This document shows positions 8,293 to 16,800 of a stretch of 25,127 nucleotides of DNA, piece after piece. The position numbers and the translations under genes were made by a program. This stretch comes from a virus: positions 1 through 25,127 of the IMG/VR virus record IMGVR_UViG_3300027710_000125. One strand, 5' to 3'. Position 1 is the stretch's first letter, and each line of letters starts with the position of its first letter. The notes under the pieces are model-generated. The model did no database searches, was not told the DNA's origin, and was given only the letters and a program-made list of their open reading frames with translations.

Positions 8293-8300
8293 TATGTATA
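8293..8300 (-). promoter_or_regulatory. T4-type late promoter (one mismatch) of the 167-residue gene
   Basis: TATACATA on the minus strand matches the late consensus at seven of eight bases. It ends 10 bases before the ATG at 8282 and lies directly downstream of the terminator at 8304-8335, as expected where a new transcript starts. Confidence 0.5.
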
Positions 8301-8303
8301 ATG

Positions 8304-8335
8304 AAAAATTGGGTCCCGCCGTGTGACGGGACCCA
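8304..8335 (-). terminator. Intrinsic terminator after the 612-residue fibre gene
   Basis: On the minus strand a perfect nine-pair, GC-rich stem (TGGGTCCCG with CGGGACCCA) encloses an 8-base loop and is followed by ATTTTT. It begins about 10 bases after the stop of the 612-residue gene. It is the only strong rho-independent terminator noticed in the window and marks the end of the main fibre transcript. Confidence 0.88.
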
Positions 8336-8345
8336 GTGGGAAACC

Positions 8346-10184
8346 TTAATAGGTTCCGCCGTCAATAATGTCGGAAACTTCTGGATGACCTTCAGCATTG
8401 ATCTGAAGGATACCAATGCTTCCTGCAGTAGAAGTATAGGTAACAAAGTCGAATGCTGGAGGAACTCCGGTAGAACCTTCGGTAGTAATTACGAAGGCAT
8501 TACCAGTGAGAACATCGAGTCCGGTACCGCCAGAGGTGACCTCAAGCGGAGTGGTGCTGAGGGTAAGAGTTCCATCAACAGTAAGGTTACCACTTACGGT
8601 AACATTTGTTGTGGCTGCCCAACCTGCACTACCATTGCTGATACCGAATACAACTTCGCCGGTGTCCGAGTTAACAATTAGATCACCAGAAGTGGTGGTG
8701 ATTGTGTTGAGGGTACCGTCGCCGCCAAGTTTGATATTTCCAACTTCGGAAACAACAACATAGAGACCGTTGAATTCTGCATCACCCCAAGGTGTGGTGA
8801 ATTCATCTACGCCGGAGCCTGAGGTGCCGCTTGAACCGGTTTCAGTTTGAAATACAAAGCGTTTGCTTTGCATATCCATACCGAAGAAGCCTTCCTTCAC
8901 TACGCCGCCTTGGCCATAGTAGAAAGCAATACCGCGGTCATTGGCATCGCCACCAGCAGAAGCATTGGTAGCGAGTTCCATTACCGGATCGGTAAGGGTA
9001 GTAACAGTTGTGTTTACCTGAGTTGTGGTACCACTTACGGTAAGGTTACCAGCAACAATAAGGTTATGATTGACAGTGGTATCACCAGTGCCGGAACCGA
9101 TGCTGATAGAAGTAGCTGCACCGAATGCGCTTACAGTAGTAGCCGTATCATTGAACACTTCGATTTCCGAAGTACCAGCAACGATCGCGTCGTTGATTGT
9201 TGGGCTATTGTTGAATACCAGCAATGCACCACCATTGTCGATGCTGTAACCGGTCTCATCGCTGATAACTCCTGCAAGTTCTGCAGATGTTGTAGCAGAG
9301 AAGAAGTCGAGCTTGTCGGCATCGGTCGCAACAGTTGCGTCAATTGCAATAGAAACGGTTACATTACCGCTGCTGTCCAATCCGATAGTTGCATCAATAC
9401 CGTCGCCGCCGATAAAGTCAAGAGACTTATTGAGGATGTCGAGGCTTGCTGTTGAAGCAAAGTCTCCGTTGATTTCAATTGCGGTAGAAACCGATACGGT
9501 ATGGATTGCGGTAACAAGACCCTTTTCGTTAACAGTAATAACTGGAATTGCACCAGCATTACCGTATTCGCCTGCTGCGGTACCAAGTACAGTAGCAAGA
9601 GTAAGTTCGCCTACATTATCAATTGTGGCATCGCCAGTGATTGATTGGTTCTTCCATTGTTCGGCACCATTGTCGTAGATCAGAACCTGTGCATCACCAA
9701 GACCGCTACCGTTGATCTGAACATCTCCGAGGTTATCAAGGAAAATGTTTGTGCCATCGGTAATAGCTTCAAAAACAGCTTGTGCTGTTGGGAGTTCGGT
9801 ATCAAGTGATTGATAATCAAGACCCGAAGTAATGATAGATGTTACGGCTTGGTTGGAATTACCAGTGGTGCCGAGTTGTAAACTGCCGGTCTTGATATAA
9901 TCGACCCAGCTGTTATTGTCGACAAGAATTGCGGAATCCGCGGTAAGAGTACCACGGACCTGATCCATCATATCGGTGAAGTATTTACCACCGATGACAA
10001 CCGGATCAACATTGACTGCTCCGAAGCCGATGTAGAGTTTATCACCACCAGCGCCAAGACCAGAGTCGGTATGAGCTAGAAATGAGTAGGCTAATTCACC
10101 TTGTTTAAGTACGTTTGTACCTGGCTGACCATTAGCGGTACTGTAACGTGTGAGAAGTGTTGTTCCTTTAACTGGAGTTGGCAT
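8346..10184 (-). CDS. Modular tail fibre protein, 612 residues
   Basis: The protein is low in charged residues and rich in Gly, Thr, Ser and Val, like a beta-structured fibre. The N-terminus (residues 6-60) is an anchor module with LKQGELAYS and DKLYIGFG. Next comes KTGSLQLG with NQAV and LPTAQAV (99-137), then a repeat-type domain with QSITGDAT, ELTLATVLG, YGNAGAIPVITVNEKGLVT (180-227). Near 375-440 lies a GNLTVSGTTTQVNTT segment followed by DPVMELAT and NDRGIAFYYGQGG, a domain shared by many cyanophage structural proteins. It ends SDIIDGGTY, a C-terminal GG-Y signature also seen in the 72-residue protein next to it. An A/T-rich, SD-free leader precedes the start, 20 bases after the upstream stop. 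Attachment to the baseplate is inferred. Confidence 0.75.
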   Translation of the reverse strand: MPTPVKGTTLLTRYSTANGQPGTNVLKQGELAYSFLAHTDSGLGAGGDKLYIGFGAVNVDPVVIGGKYFTDMMDQVRGTLTADSAILVDNNSWVDYIKTGSLQLGTTGNSNQAVTSIITSGLDYQSLDTELPTAQAVFEAITDGTNIFLDNLGDVQINGSGLGDAQVLIYDNGAEQWKNQSITGDATIDNVGELTLATVLGTAAGEYGNAGAIPVITVNEKGLVTAIHTVSVSTAIEINGDFASTASLDILNKSLDFIGGDGIDATIGLDSSGNVTVSIAIDATVATDADKLDFFSATTSAELAGVISDETGYSIDNGGALLVFNNSPTINDAIVAGTSEIEVFNDTATTVSAFGAATSISIGSGTGDTTVNHNLIVAGNLTVSGTTTQVNTTVTTLTDPVMELATNASAGGDANDRGIAFYYGQGGVVKEGFFGMDMQSKRFVFQTETGSSGTSGSGVDEFTTPWGDAEFNGLYVVVSEVGNIKLGGDGTLNTITTTSGDLIVNSDTGEVVFGISNGSAGWAATTNVTVSGNLTVDGTLTLSTTPLEVTSGGTGLDVLTGNAFVITTEGSTGVPPAFDFVTYTSTAGSIGILQINAEGHPEVSDIIDGGTY

Positions 10185-10204
10185 AATTTTTTAAGATTTA
10201 AAGA

Positions 10205-10423
10205 TTAAAAGTAACCACCGCTAACGATTGTGTTAGGGTTGTTGGCTTCTGTTGTAGCTACGAATTTGTGGCGGGTGCCGTTGTAAATGAGCAGGGCTCC
10301 ATCCGATGCTTGGGATAGATCCATGTCAGATAGTTCTGCGAGCGAGATAGGTTTACCGAGGGCTACAACTTTAGCTTGTATACCCGGATTAAGTGCAACT
10401 GTGGCTCTGATTGGTTGACTCAT
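10205..10423 (-). CDS. Small fibre-end module protein, 72 residues
   Basis: The start is one base after the stop of the preceding gene (TAACATG). It contains PISLAELSDMDLS, ASDGALLIYNG and HKFVATTE and ends IVSGGYF. The L-D(V/M)-DG-LLxYN-x-FV pattern is a module normally found inside tail-fibre or virion proteins of environmental T4-like phages; here it is a stand-alone protein. It has no Shine-Dalgarno and is probably translated by coupling to the 114-residue gene. It could be a genuine minor virion component or a remnant of a longer fibre. Coding is supported by the module match and the tight packing. Confidence 0.65.
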   Translation of the reverse strand: MSQPIRATVALNPGIQAKVVALGKPISLAELSDMDLSQASDGALLIYNGTRHKFVATTEANNPNTIVSGGYF

Positions 10424-10424
10424 G

Positions 10425-10769
10425 TTAAACTATTGGTTGAGTGACTCCTGGAGTGATTTCCACTTGTCCTTCTACTACACGTGTAACACTACCCGAAACA
10501 TCATGAACAATCTCTACGTCGTAGACGTAGCGACCAGGCTTCATTATCCGCGTCTGTTCGTTTGTTAATGAAATTAAAATTGTGCCCGACTCTTCGGATT
10601 GCACGGCGGCTTCAAAATCCACCGCCGTCAGCGATGTATATGTCTTCCGAATCTGTCCTCGGGCACTATAACCTTCGAGATTCACGACTAAGCCATCTCC
10701 GCCTTCGACGGTAATGGTAGAAGAAAAATCTGATCCTTGATCAATTGAAATGTTTGCAAATACTGCCAT
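10425..10769 (-). CDS. Small virion beta-sandwich protein, 114 residues
   Basis: A short all-beta protein: FANISIDQGSDFSSTITVEG, then GYSARGQIRKTY, GTILISLTNEQT, and GRYVYDVEIV. The pattern of an early QG-DF strand, GY-AR-QIRK and GRYVYDVEI is widespread in phage baseplate and fibre operons and resembles the N-terminal domain of BppU-type upper-baseplate proteins. It is one such domain with nothing else attached. A perfect late promoter ends 10 bases before its ATG and there is no Shine-Dalgarno. It probably acts as a connector or decoration at the base of the fibres, inferred from domain and position. Confidence 0.7.
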   Translation of the reverse strand: MAVFANISIDQGSDFSSTITVEGGDGLVVNLEGYSARGQIRKTYTSLTAVDFEAAVQSEESGTILISLTNEQTRIMKPGRYVYDVEIVHDVSGSVTRVVEGQVEITPGVTQPIV

Positions 10770-10779
10770 GGATTGTTTC

Positions 10780-10787
10780 TATTTATA
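10780..10787 (-). promoter_or_regulatory. T4-type late promoter of the 114-residue gene
   Basis: Perfect TATAAATA on the minus strand, immediately after the TGA of the glycine-rich gene (10788-10790) and 10 bases before the ATG at 10769. The predicted transcript would have a leader of only about five bases. Confidence 0.75.
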
Positions 10788-11732
10788 TCAATATCTAATT
10801 ACCGCAAATCCGTTTCCACCCTGACCGCTATAACTATTTGATCCTTCTCCCACGGTGCCAGGATAATCTGCATCGGTATTATTTGGAGCTCCATAGCCCG
10901 TCGCCATTAAACCAATGACATTTGTACCATTAAAAACATAACCGGAACCGCCGCCACCGGAACCACCGGGTGACCCACCGCCTCCGCCGCCATAATAACC
11001 GCCGCCGCCACCGCCCGAAGCAAGATTGCCTGCATTACCGCCGACCAAATAGGATCCTGCTGGAGCAGTACCACCAAAATCATTGTTACCGCCAGAGCCA
11101 CCGGCACTTACGGTACCACCCTTGCCGCCATTTCCAAATGATGAATCGGCTGCATTACCGCCCGACATATTTGCGCCGCCACCATTTCCTGCAGTTAAAG
11201 CACCGCTTCCTGCATTGGCATCATTTGTTCCGCCACCGCCGCCAGCATAAATTCCCCAGGTGGTACCCAGGACAACCGAACATAGACCACCACCCGTTGC
11301 ACCGCCACCGGTACCGGCTCCTCCGCCACCATATCTTGCAGAATTACCTAAATCGCCGCTAATACCACCACCGCCAACGACGATATTTAAAATTTGACCG
11401 GGAGTAACAGCAAATTCTGCTTGAGAATAACCGCCGCGCCCTCCTGTTGTACTAATGAATCCGACCCCGCCACCGGCGCCCCAACATTTAACACGAACCG
11501 TATAAATGCCGGACGGGACGGTCCAATACTGAATATCATCAATAAAGGAGAATGTCGCCTTGGTATTGTAATTTGATTTCCCTAAAAGCTCCGAGAATTT
11601 AACATCACCGCTTGACTGACCCGACAGTGTGCGGACGGCTGCCGACAGCATTGAAATTGACGAACCCGAACCTATATTCAGTTCTGTACGAACCTGGTAT
11701 GCCGAAAGAGGGAATGACTGTGGCAGCGGCAT
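10788..11732 (-). CDS. Glycine-rich tail-tip adhesin-like protein, 314 residues
   Basis: Residues 1-55 (YQVRTELNIGSG, AAVRTLSG, GDVKFSELLGKS) form a small attachment module common at the start of phage fibre proteins. From YWTVPSGIYTVRVKCWGAGGG onward the protein is about one-third glycine, with long Gly runs broken by short loops (YYGGGGGGSPGG, GGRGGYSQAEF), and it ends GGNGFAVIRY. The W-VP-G-Y-V-v-WGAGGG entry is typical of glycine-rich phage domains. Stacked Gly-rich segments recall the polyglycine-II sandwich of T-even gp38 adhesins, but homology to gp38 is not claimed. The start is one base after the stop of the S74 fibre (TAACATG), with a weak AAAGAAG upstream. A receptor-contact role is inferred from composition and its place after a fibre gene. 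Confidence 0.72.
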   Translation of the reverse strand: MPLPQSFPLSAYQVRTELNIGSGSSISMLSAAVRTLSGQSSGDVKFSELLGKSNYNTKATFSFIDDIQYWTVPSGIYTVRVKCWGAGGGVGFISTTGGRGGYSQAEFAVTPGQILNIVVGGGGISGDLGNSARYGGGGAGTGGGATGGGLCSVVLGTTWGIYAGGGGGTNDANAGSGALTAGNGGGANMSGGNAADSSFGNGGKGGTVSAGGSGGNNDFGGTAPAGSYLVGGNAGNLASGGGGGGYYGGGGGGSPGGSGGGGSGYVFNGTNVIGLMATGYGAPNNTDADYPGTVGEGSNSYSGQGGNGFAVIRY

Positions 11733-11733
11733 G

Positions 11734-13656
11734 TTACTTCTTTAATTGGGCTTCAAGACTTTCAACTTTGGCATTGAGACCCTTGATTGCTTCGATAAGA
11801 AGTGGTACCATCTTGGAATAATCAACGGTCATATATGATGTATCAATCGGAGCATCTTTTACAACTTCTGGAAGAACAGAAAGAACTTCCTGAGCAGAGA
11901 CACCGACTTCCTGACCGTTGTTTACGGCACCAAGTTCTTGAGCAATTTTATTTGGTGTGTAATAGAATCCGTTAAGCTGAAGGACCTTATTCAGAGCATT
12001 CGGAATGTTCTCAAAACGATCCTTAAGACGATCATCGGAGAAACCTGCGGTAATATCACCCGTTGCTGTAATTGCGCCGGTAATTGAAAGACCGCTTGTT
12101 GCACTTAAAGCACCGGTAACCGCAAGCCCACCTGTAACACCACCCGAAAGAGTGGCTGCACCGGTAACTGCAAGAGTAGTAGTTGCGCTAATTGCACCTG
12201 TAACGGCAAGACCGCCAGTGACGCCACCCGAAAGAGTGGCTGCACCCGATACCGCAAGAGTATTGTTTAAGGTTGTTGCCCCATGAACATAAAGGCTGCC
12301 ATCAACAATGAAAGTATAAGCACCGCGGTCGACACCATTGACGCCAACAATCGTTCTTCCGTTTGAATTTACCTGAAGCTGATTGTTACCTGCACTGGTA
12401 TAAAAAGAAACACCGGAAGCCTTAAGAATCAGAGGGCTGTTCTGATTGTATGTTGAAATTAAACCATTGGTTCCATCCCAACCATAAGCAAAATTGCTGG
12501 TTGAACTTGCACCAATCGTATTGAAGACGCTGGATGATGAACCTGTATATTGAGCAATACCACCGGTTCCTGGAACCGTAATTGAAGTTACACTAATAGC
12601 ACCGGCACTGAAATTACCAGAACCATCACGCGCCACAATTGTACCACCTGTATTCGATGCCGTAGCATTTGAGGTTACAGTAAAGGTTGTGTTTCCGGCT
12701 TGATTCGCGGTAAATGAAGCACTACCAGTGAGACCCGTACCGGCAACGGCAAGTGAAAGAGTACCATCATTTGCAACGTAGGTTTCGGCGCCGGTTGTTA
12801 CAGCCTGAACGTGTCCGTATGTATCAAAAGTGATGCCCGTAACATACGTACGAGTTGTGGCAGTTACATTTGCAACAGAAGATGTATTTGCGTGCGAGAA
12901 GGTGATTGTATCATTAGCAATGTCCGTAGAAATTGTGATACCGACGGTTGAATCAACCTGACCCGCAACCAGAGTAAGTGTATCATCATTACTATCCGCA
13001 ACAACCGTTGATTGATTCTGAACAGCGATATTTTTAAAAATATGTTGTGTAGAACCTCTATCAGCATTTGCGAGTGTGATAGTTGATCCGGCTGCCTGGT
13101 CAACGGTAAAACTACCGCCGCCGGAAAGACCCGTTCCAGCAGTTACATTTACGGTCGAGTTATTGGCAAGAGGAGTTGTACCGGTAATGGTAATACTATC
13201 CGAAGTTGCATTTGTTGTAATTTGGATATTGGATCCAGCAACAAGCGTTAGGGTATCATCATTGTTATCTGCAACAACATTTGATTGTCCGGAAACGGCA
13301 ATCTTTTTAAAGATATTCTGAGTTGAACCTTTATCACTGTTCGACAGTGTCACAACACCACTTACAACTGAAGCCGTAAGACCGTCACCGCTCAGAATGT
13401 TTTCTGTGGCGAAGGAGATGAGTTGTTGTTTTAATTCATTGACGCAGCCAACAAGATTGTTTCTTTCAATAAATGCTGGTAATAGACTGCCGATGGTGCC
13501 AATGTCGCCTTGAAGCTCGTTTGTTGCTGCAACAATAGTGCCACGTGATACGATCCGAACATCCAGATCATTGAGGTCACCAGCAGCCGCACCAATTAGA
13601 TTGGTTTTTACGCGCCATGCTTCAAATGTGTCCGTGCGATTAACGATTGTTGCCAT
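11734..13656 (-). CDS. Tail fibre with C-terminal S74 intramolecular chaperone, 640 residues
   Basis: Residues 8-80 (FEAWRVKTNLIG, LNDLDV, IVAATNELQG) are an N-terminal fibre-anchor module. Two homologous modules of about 90 residues follow (about 88-160 and 175-255), each with GSTQ-IFK-IAV-QS-VVAD and DDTLTLVAG. Residues near 480-535 contain a 28-residue tandem repeat (GAATLSGGVTGGLAVTGA twice). The C-terminus is a Peptidase_S74 domain starting SDDRLKDR, with the likely autocleavage dyad Ser540 and Lys545, then EVGVSAQEVLSVLPEVV, VDYSKMVPLLIEAI and a terminal coiled coil. S74 domains trimerise the fibre and cut themselves off. The start overlaps the end of the 76-residue gene by 17 bases and lacks a Shine-Dalgarno. 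Confidence 0.85.
   Translation of the reverse strand: MATIVNRTDTFEAWRVKTNLIGAAAGDLNDLDVRIVSRGTIVAATNELQGDIGTIGSLLPAFIERNNLVGCVNELKQQLISFATENILSGDGLTASVVSGVVTLSNSDKGSTQNIFKKIAVSGQSNVVADNNDDTLTLVAGSNIQITTNATSDSITITGTTPLANNSTVNVTAGTGLSGGGSFTVDQAAGSTITLANADRGSTQHIFKNIAVQNQSTVVADSNDDTLTLVAGQVDSTVGITISTDIANDTITFSHANTSSVANVTATTRTYVTGITFDTYGHVQAVTTGAETYVANDGTLSLAVAGTGLTGSASFTANQAGNTTFTVTSNATASNTGGTIVARDGSGNFSAGAISVTSITVPGTGGIAQYTGSSSSVFNTIGASSTSNFAYGWDGTNGLISTYNQNSPLILKASGVSFYTSAGNNQLQVNSNGRTIVGVNGVDRGAYTFIVDGSLYVHGATTLNNTLAVSGAATLSGGVTGGLAVTGAISATTTLAVTGAATLSGGVTGGLAVTGALSATSGLSITGAITATGDITAGFSDDRLKDRFENIPNALNKVLQLNGFYYTPNKIAQELGAVNNGQEVGVSAQEVLSVLPEVVKDAPIDTSYMTVDYSKMVPLLIEAIKGLNAKVESLEAQLKK
12005..12250 (-). 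repeat. Tandem 84-base repeat inside the S74 fibre gene
   Basis: Two 28-residue units with GAATLSGGVTGGLAV sit back to back before the S74 domain, with a degenerate third unit (SITGAITATGDITAG). The units are highly similar at DNA level (CCACCCGAAAGAGTGGCTGC occurs twice on the plus strand), unlike the diverged larger modules upstream. Boundaries are approximate. Confidence 0.7.
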
Positions 13657-13870
13657 TTTGGGAAGTGTTTAACAGTGATTGTACAAGTTCTTTTAATTGA
13701 GAGACTTCAGATTTAAGTGTTTCAAGTTCCTGGTCTTTAGCCTTGTTGGCTTTTTTAACCTGGAGCCTACGAAAATACTCATTCTTGTTCTTATTTATTA
13801 CGGCATTTGTGGACATATCCCGTTCTAGGGTAGGATTGTCCACAACTGTTGCTCGAATCATTGGTCTCAT
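13640..13870 (-). CDS. Small coiled-coil protein, 76 residues
   Basis: The start shares bases with the stop of the giant upstream gene (TAATG), and the end overlaps the next gene by 17 bases, so it is coupled on both sides. The N-terminal 30 residues are polar and probably disordered. The C-terminal half has heptads (LETLKSEVSQLKELVQSLL) and ends in a polar tail. Similar-sized coiled-coil proteins follow the giant DUF4815-type gene in other T4-like environmental phages, as far as I recall. It may be a fibre linker or assembly factor; this is unproven. Internal Met codons at residues 4 and 19 are alternative starts. Confidence 0.7.
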   Translation of the reverse strand: MRPMIRATVVDNPTLERDMSTNAVINKNKNEYFRRLQVKKANKAKDQELETLKSEVSQLKELVQSLLNTSQNGNNR

Positions 13871-16800
13871 TAGGTAATGGCAATGGCTCTGAAGTCGCGG
13901 CAGGTAGGAATCTTAGATGAATTCTCCGAGGTAAAGGTAATCTTTACGGCAAATGCGGTGAATTCAACTCCTAGGATTGCTTCGGTAATTGAATACTGAG
14001 TCTCCGTGAAATCATTTGGATTGTCGGATGTAGGAATTGCAGTATCCGGAGTTGCTTGGGTCCAACCAAGAGTTTCAAAGTTGGTATCAGTACCGCTGGC
14101 AAGAACCTTGTACCATAGTTTAATACCGGTACCCGATGGCTTGTTGACCAGAGTAAAGATATTGAGAGCAGTTGCCGGTTCATTCAATTCAACCTTACGG
14201 GTGATGTATTTTGAAAGTACCGAGCCGCCGATTGCTTCAGTTTCAGCCACAAAGTTATGAACAACGTTGTAACCAGAAGCCGAACTTCCAATTGGGTTGT
14301 CAATACGATTTGCGATTGTAACAACAGACACGCGGTCAAGGTCAATTACCGGTGAAATGTTTTCAATTGCCGTGGACATAACACCCTTTAAGATGAAGCT
14401 ATGTGATCCAGTAGAAAGAGATGAAACATTCGGAGCCGAAACAATTGTTTGAGGGCGAGTGAACTCTGTATTGTCATTGACCTTAAGATCAACGTAGGCA
14501 GAAACCACGTGAGGTGTTTCACTTCCGGCAAGTGATTTACCGGTAGTCACCTTTGCAGCCCAAGCAATGTCGGTAGCCGGAATGATGGATTGTTGAACAA
14601 TAGGATGTGCTACATTGAATGTTTTATTTTCAGTAGCAGTTACCGCTGGGATTGCACCGGTACCCGAGCCCAATGGATCGGGGCTTCCGCCACGACCGCT
14701 TGAGGTAGCACTAGTGGAAACCTGAACGGTATATGAATCAATTTCGGCGGATACAACTGTGTGAGTTGTATTCAATTGTGATACCGGAATACCATTGAGA
14801 GCAGAACCAGAATTTGCAGTTACATTTGCAAGAGTCACAAATGATGAACCGGCAAAGTGTCCGTGGTTCTTATGGTACACGCGGACAATATTGGAAGCAT
14901 TGGTTGTTTCAATCGGATCAACATCCAGAGAACGAACTGGAACCGTGACGTTATTGAACACTGCTTCACCCGTCTGAGCAAATGCTGCACGGCGAAGGGT
15001 GAACTTAATGTCCTTGGTCTGTTCTGGAGTCCAGGTAGAAGCATTTGCCGATTTAAACATTACACCGTTGTAAGGCTGTTTCGTAATGCGGTACGAAGGA
15101 GTTGTAATATCATACTCACCGAGTTCCGAAACATAAATCTTATGTTTGTCGGAGTTACACATTACAACAAAGCAGTATTCTGCTCCCTGCATTAGATATA
15201 CAGGTGACTCGAATAGGAATGTTGTGGCAGCGGAAGCATCGGTTGAAACAGTAATGTCGGCTGCAGCCTTAATTGTTTGCGAGAATGGAACAACTGTTTG
15301 AGTTGGAGCACCATTAACCATTGTACGAATTTGCACGGTTACCGGAGCAGTGTCATCCTTCTGAGCAAAGTAAATATCAAGGGATGTCGCAAATACGCCG
15401 CCAGGGGTATCAATGATGAACGATTGGGCAAGAGGGTCAATGTAAAGATCCTGGAATCCAGCTTGCTGTTTCCACCACCAATCGGGTGATGGCCAACTAT
15501 CCACGGTATTGCTAGGTACAGCATTATCTGGACCCGTAACACCAATTTCTGGCCAATCTGGAACTTCGCCTGCACCGTCGCCGATGCTAGGTTCTAAAAG
15601 ATCATATTCTTCTGGAAGTGTAGGATCAGGAGGAGGAAGACCCGAACCCTCTGGAAAGCCGACAGAGCCTGGTGCAATTTGAGTCGGAACAGGCTGAGTT
15701 GAATTAGGTATATGCCACTCGTAAGTCTGTGAAACAGAAGTGTTGCTATGTTTGTCAACGGTAACACGTTGATCATTAACCGCGCTACGACTGATCTGAG
15801 GAACGCGTGTTGAAACAACCTGATTCTCAACCGTATTCATTATACCCTGAGCATAATAAACGGTTTCGGCACTTGTTTCCGTATTTTTTATGTCGTTAGT
15901 AGAACTATTGGTAAGTCGGAAAATACGTTCGCCCGTTTTAAATTTGAGGACACCCGTATTTGGAATTACAAATGAGCCTTCAAGGTCTCCGTTTGCATCG
16001 GTAACAAGATTTGAGCTACCGTCCGGGTGACCTGTTGCATTAAAATAATTTGAGGAATCGGTGCTGCCAGAATAGCTTACAAAGGTGTCCTCAGTGACAT
16101 AATCGGCCATAGGAATACCATCAAAAAAGGCATACACCTTTGTGTTTGGTTTCATACGGCTTGCTTTGAAGTAAATCTTGCGCGAACGAATGAACGGAAC
16201 AAAATTGACTTCAACTACCTTATCACCCATATTTGTGGTGATGGTGTCTGGAACAATAGAAGTACGAACACCATTACGAGCTAGATTGCTTGTGGTGGTT
16301 GTGGTGATTGTTGTCGCAGTATCGGTAACAGTAATCAATGGGTTACCATCATATACCGTTGTCTGGGTATCCACATTTTGTGAACTTCCGGTCCAGTTTG
16401 TTTGCCATTCATTCCATACGGTACCAATTGCACCAGAAGAATCCAGCATCTGAACCAGTGTATCATAGATACCGGTCTGGTCGATCACAACATCCGGAGC
16501 ACGTTGGGTTTCTTTCCATTCATCCGTGTTTGGAGAAAGGGTAAGGTCACCAGTCCAGCTGAATACATTGTACGGATTCACGAACTCGGCATATGATGAA
16601 TATGGCTGCTCAATGTATTTCGATTGATAGTAATTCAGTGTAAGGAGCGATCCGGTTTTACGAAGACCGCTTGAGGAACCTTCGTTCCAGACAAGACGAG
16701 TATTGTCTTCATAGAACATTGGGCGCAAGCGACCCTGAGCCTTATCCATTGAGACACTGTAATCTGGGTGGGTAATTGCACCAATGTTGTGCCCATAGAA

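Noticed and set aside
8847-9455. A 202-codon plus-strand open frame
   Set aside because: It is antisense to the recognisable 612-residue fibre, has no family resemblance and no ribosome binding site.
10970-11362. A plus-strand open frame rich in His and Arg (130 codons)
   Set aside because: It is the antisense of the glycine-rich gene; Gly codons read backwards give the odd composition.
13792-13799. AATAAATA as a late promoter for the S74 fibre gene
   Set aside because: It has a mismatch at the first T, lies inside the coiled-coil gene and is about 135 bases from the next ATG. Coupling by gene overlap explains expression better.
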